A stretch of DNA of 64,000 nt from Sulfurimonas sp. GTDB lineage: Bacteria; Campylobacterota; Campylobacteria; Campylobacterales; Sulfurimonadaceae. The position numbers were made by a program, and so were the translations under genes. Below, in pieces: positions 62,821 to 64,000 of the stretch. The stretch is from NCBI GenBank assembly GCA_013791885.1, contig VMSZ01000038.1, positions 1 to 64,000 of the forward strand, read 5' to 3'. The notes under the pieces are model-generated. The model was not told the origin of the DNA, did no database searches, and was given only the letters and a program-made list of their open reading frames with translations. Within the stretch, counting starts at the first letter, position 1, and each line of letters opens with the position of its first letter.

Positions 62821-62865
62821 GGGAGTCCTTTTTTGGCGGAATTATAGCAGTAAATGGTAAAAAGT

Positions 62866-63198
62866 CTAGAGAGCCTTAGAATGATAGAGGGTATCTATAT
62901 GTCTGCTTATAAAGTGATAACTGTTTTTGTACGGTGACGTTATTCTGTATAAAAGAGGTCTGTATTTGAGGTAAGTACTCCACGCTTTTTTACTCGGATT
63001 TTCACGGCCGAGTTTGATGAGTTCAAAAGAGACTGCTGCGTTTATGAAACCTTTGAGCAAAAACACTTCCTCATCTTTTTCAAAACGGCGCGGAAACCAG
63101 ATCTCTTCAAGCGCTTCATGTGCGTCGTAGTAGCGTTTTTCATTTAGGCAGAGCATAAACTCTTCTAAAAGTTTTTCATGTTTAGAGAGCATCTTCAT
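62866..63198 (-). CDS. DUF309-family protein
   Basis: LNEKRYYDAHEALEEIWFPRR; LLKGFINAAVSFELIKLGRENP. Confidence 0.85.
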   Translation of the reverse strand: MKMLSKHEKLLEEFMLCLNEKRYYDAHEALEEIWFPRRFEKDEEVFLLKGFINAAVSFELIKLGRENPSKKAWSTYLKYRPLLYRITSPYKNSYHFISRHIDTLYHSKAL

Positions 63199-63502
63199 CC
63201 ATTAGCATCATATTCTTCCTCCAGTAACCTCTGCCGCCTTTGAGTGAAATACAGTGATACTCCGGAAATTTTTCTTTGTACTCTTTAAGTCTGTCAAGTG
63301 TTGCTTTGCCGCTGTCGCAGTAAAAAACAAAGACACTCCCTTTTGGGTAATTTTTGAGTTCAAAAGGATTATAGGTAGTCGTGTTCGCTTTTTCTATGGG
63401 GGAGAGTATTGTGTCTATGAGAATAACAGCAATGCCCTCTTTTTCAAGTTTGGCTTTATGCTGTAAAAATTCTTTTTGTGTCCATTCGTTTGGATAGTTC
63501 AA
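63182..63502 (-). CDS. Rhodanese-like domain protein
   Basis: AVILIDTILSPIEKAN...VFYCDSGKATLDRLKEYKEKFPEYHCISLKGGRGYW. Confidence 0.7.
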   Translation of the reverse strand: MNYPNEWTQKEFLQHKAKLEKEGIAVILIDTILSPIEKANTTTYNPFELKNYPKGSVFVFYCDSGKATLDRLKEYKEKFPEYHCISLKGGRGYWRKNMMLMDEDAL

Positions 63503-63559
63503 TGTGCAAACCTCTTATAGTGTGAGAGCAATTATATAAGAGGAAGTTTTAGGAGCAGA

Positions 63560-64000
63560 TTAAGCTTTCTTGGACGTGAGTAAAACTAGGACAGCACTAA
63601 GAAAAGCGCCTAAAAAGACTATGGTGTAGCCTGTGGGCAAATCATAATAGTATGAGAGTACGATGGCTGCACTGCTAAAACTCCATCCAAAAGCAAAACT
63701 TCCAAAAAGGGGATGTTTTAAATTAAGTGAAGTTGCCATGAGTGCTGGAGCAATGAGTAAAACAAACACCACTAACACACCCGCTAACGCGACAGAAGAG
63801 GTTACTGTTATTGCAAGAAGGGAGAAAAACGCAAGCTCTTTGACAAAACCTGTAAGCCTTGGGTAAACCTTCCAAAGTGCTAAAGCGATAAGGGCGTAAA
63901 TGAGCGCGCTTTTGAGTACTTCATCCAAAGGAGTAAAGAGAATGTCACTCGCAAGAAGTGATTTGAAATGCTCCATTCCCTCAGCAGAATTAGCAAGAAC
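63560..64000 (-). CDS. Metal ABC transporter permease (ZnuB-like), C-terminal part; start beyond window edge
   Basis: Frame open to the window end; SSVALAGVLVVFVLLIAPALMATSLN. Confidence 0.83.
   Translation of the reverse strand, partial: VLANSAEGMEHFKSLLASDILFTPLDEVLKSALIYALIALALWKVYPRLTGFVKELAFFSLLAITVTSSVALAGVLVVFVLLIAPALMATSLNLKHPLFGSFAFGWSFSSAAIVLSYYYDLPTGYTIVFLGAFLSAVLVLLTSKKA

Noticed and set aside
62830-62850. TTGGCGGAATTATAGCA on + as a sigma54 promoter
   Set aside because: No + strand gene follows; the reverse strand reads gcTATAATTCCGCCA, a better fit to a sigma70 -10 for the - strand mscS.

Overview
This 64 kb window looks like a Campylobacterota (epsilonproteobacterial, probably Sulfurimonas-like) chromosome just downstream of the origin: a partial dnaN, then gyrB. 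It is densely coding, mostly housekeeping. Recognisable genes include queF, a CCA-adding enzyme, typA, nrdB, pcm, thyX, argB, dgt, rpsU, psd, dnaG and purT, plus a flagellar hook block (fliK-flgD-flgE2-flgE), sdhAB-like genes, one tRNA-Ser(GGA), and a TetR/TolC/MFP/RND efflux operon. The 34-57 kb part is rich in signal transduction: a CZB-GGDEF cyclase coupled to a DUF1538 transporter with a PII-like tail, a soluble CZB chemoreceptor, LapD/LapG, and two tandem PAS + CZB-chemoreceptor pairs. I saw no IS elements, prophage or CRISPR. The strongest signal not explained by gene annotation is a dispersed short motif, AAACGCAR (mainly AAACGCAG). By hand count AAACGCAG occurs about 38 times on + and about 21 times on -, with about 35 further AAACGCAA, against a rough expectation of 1-3 each. 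It occurs in all six codon registers and in intergenic DNA, which points to a DNA-level function such as a DNA uptake sequence, Chi-like site or nucleoid-protein site. All counts are manual and approximate.
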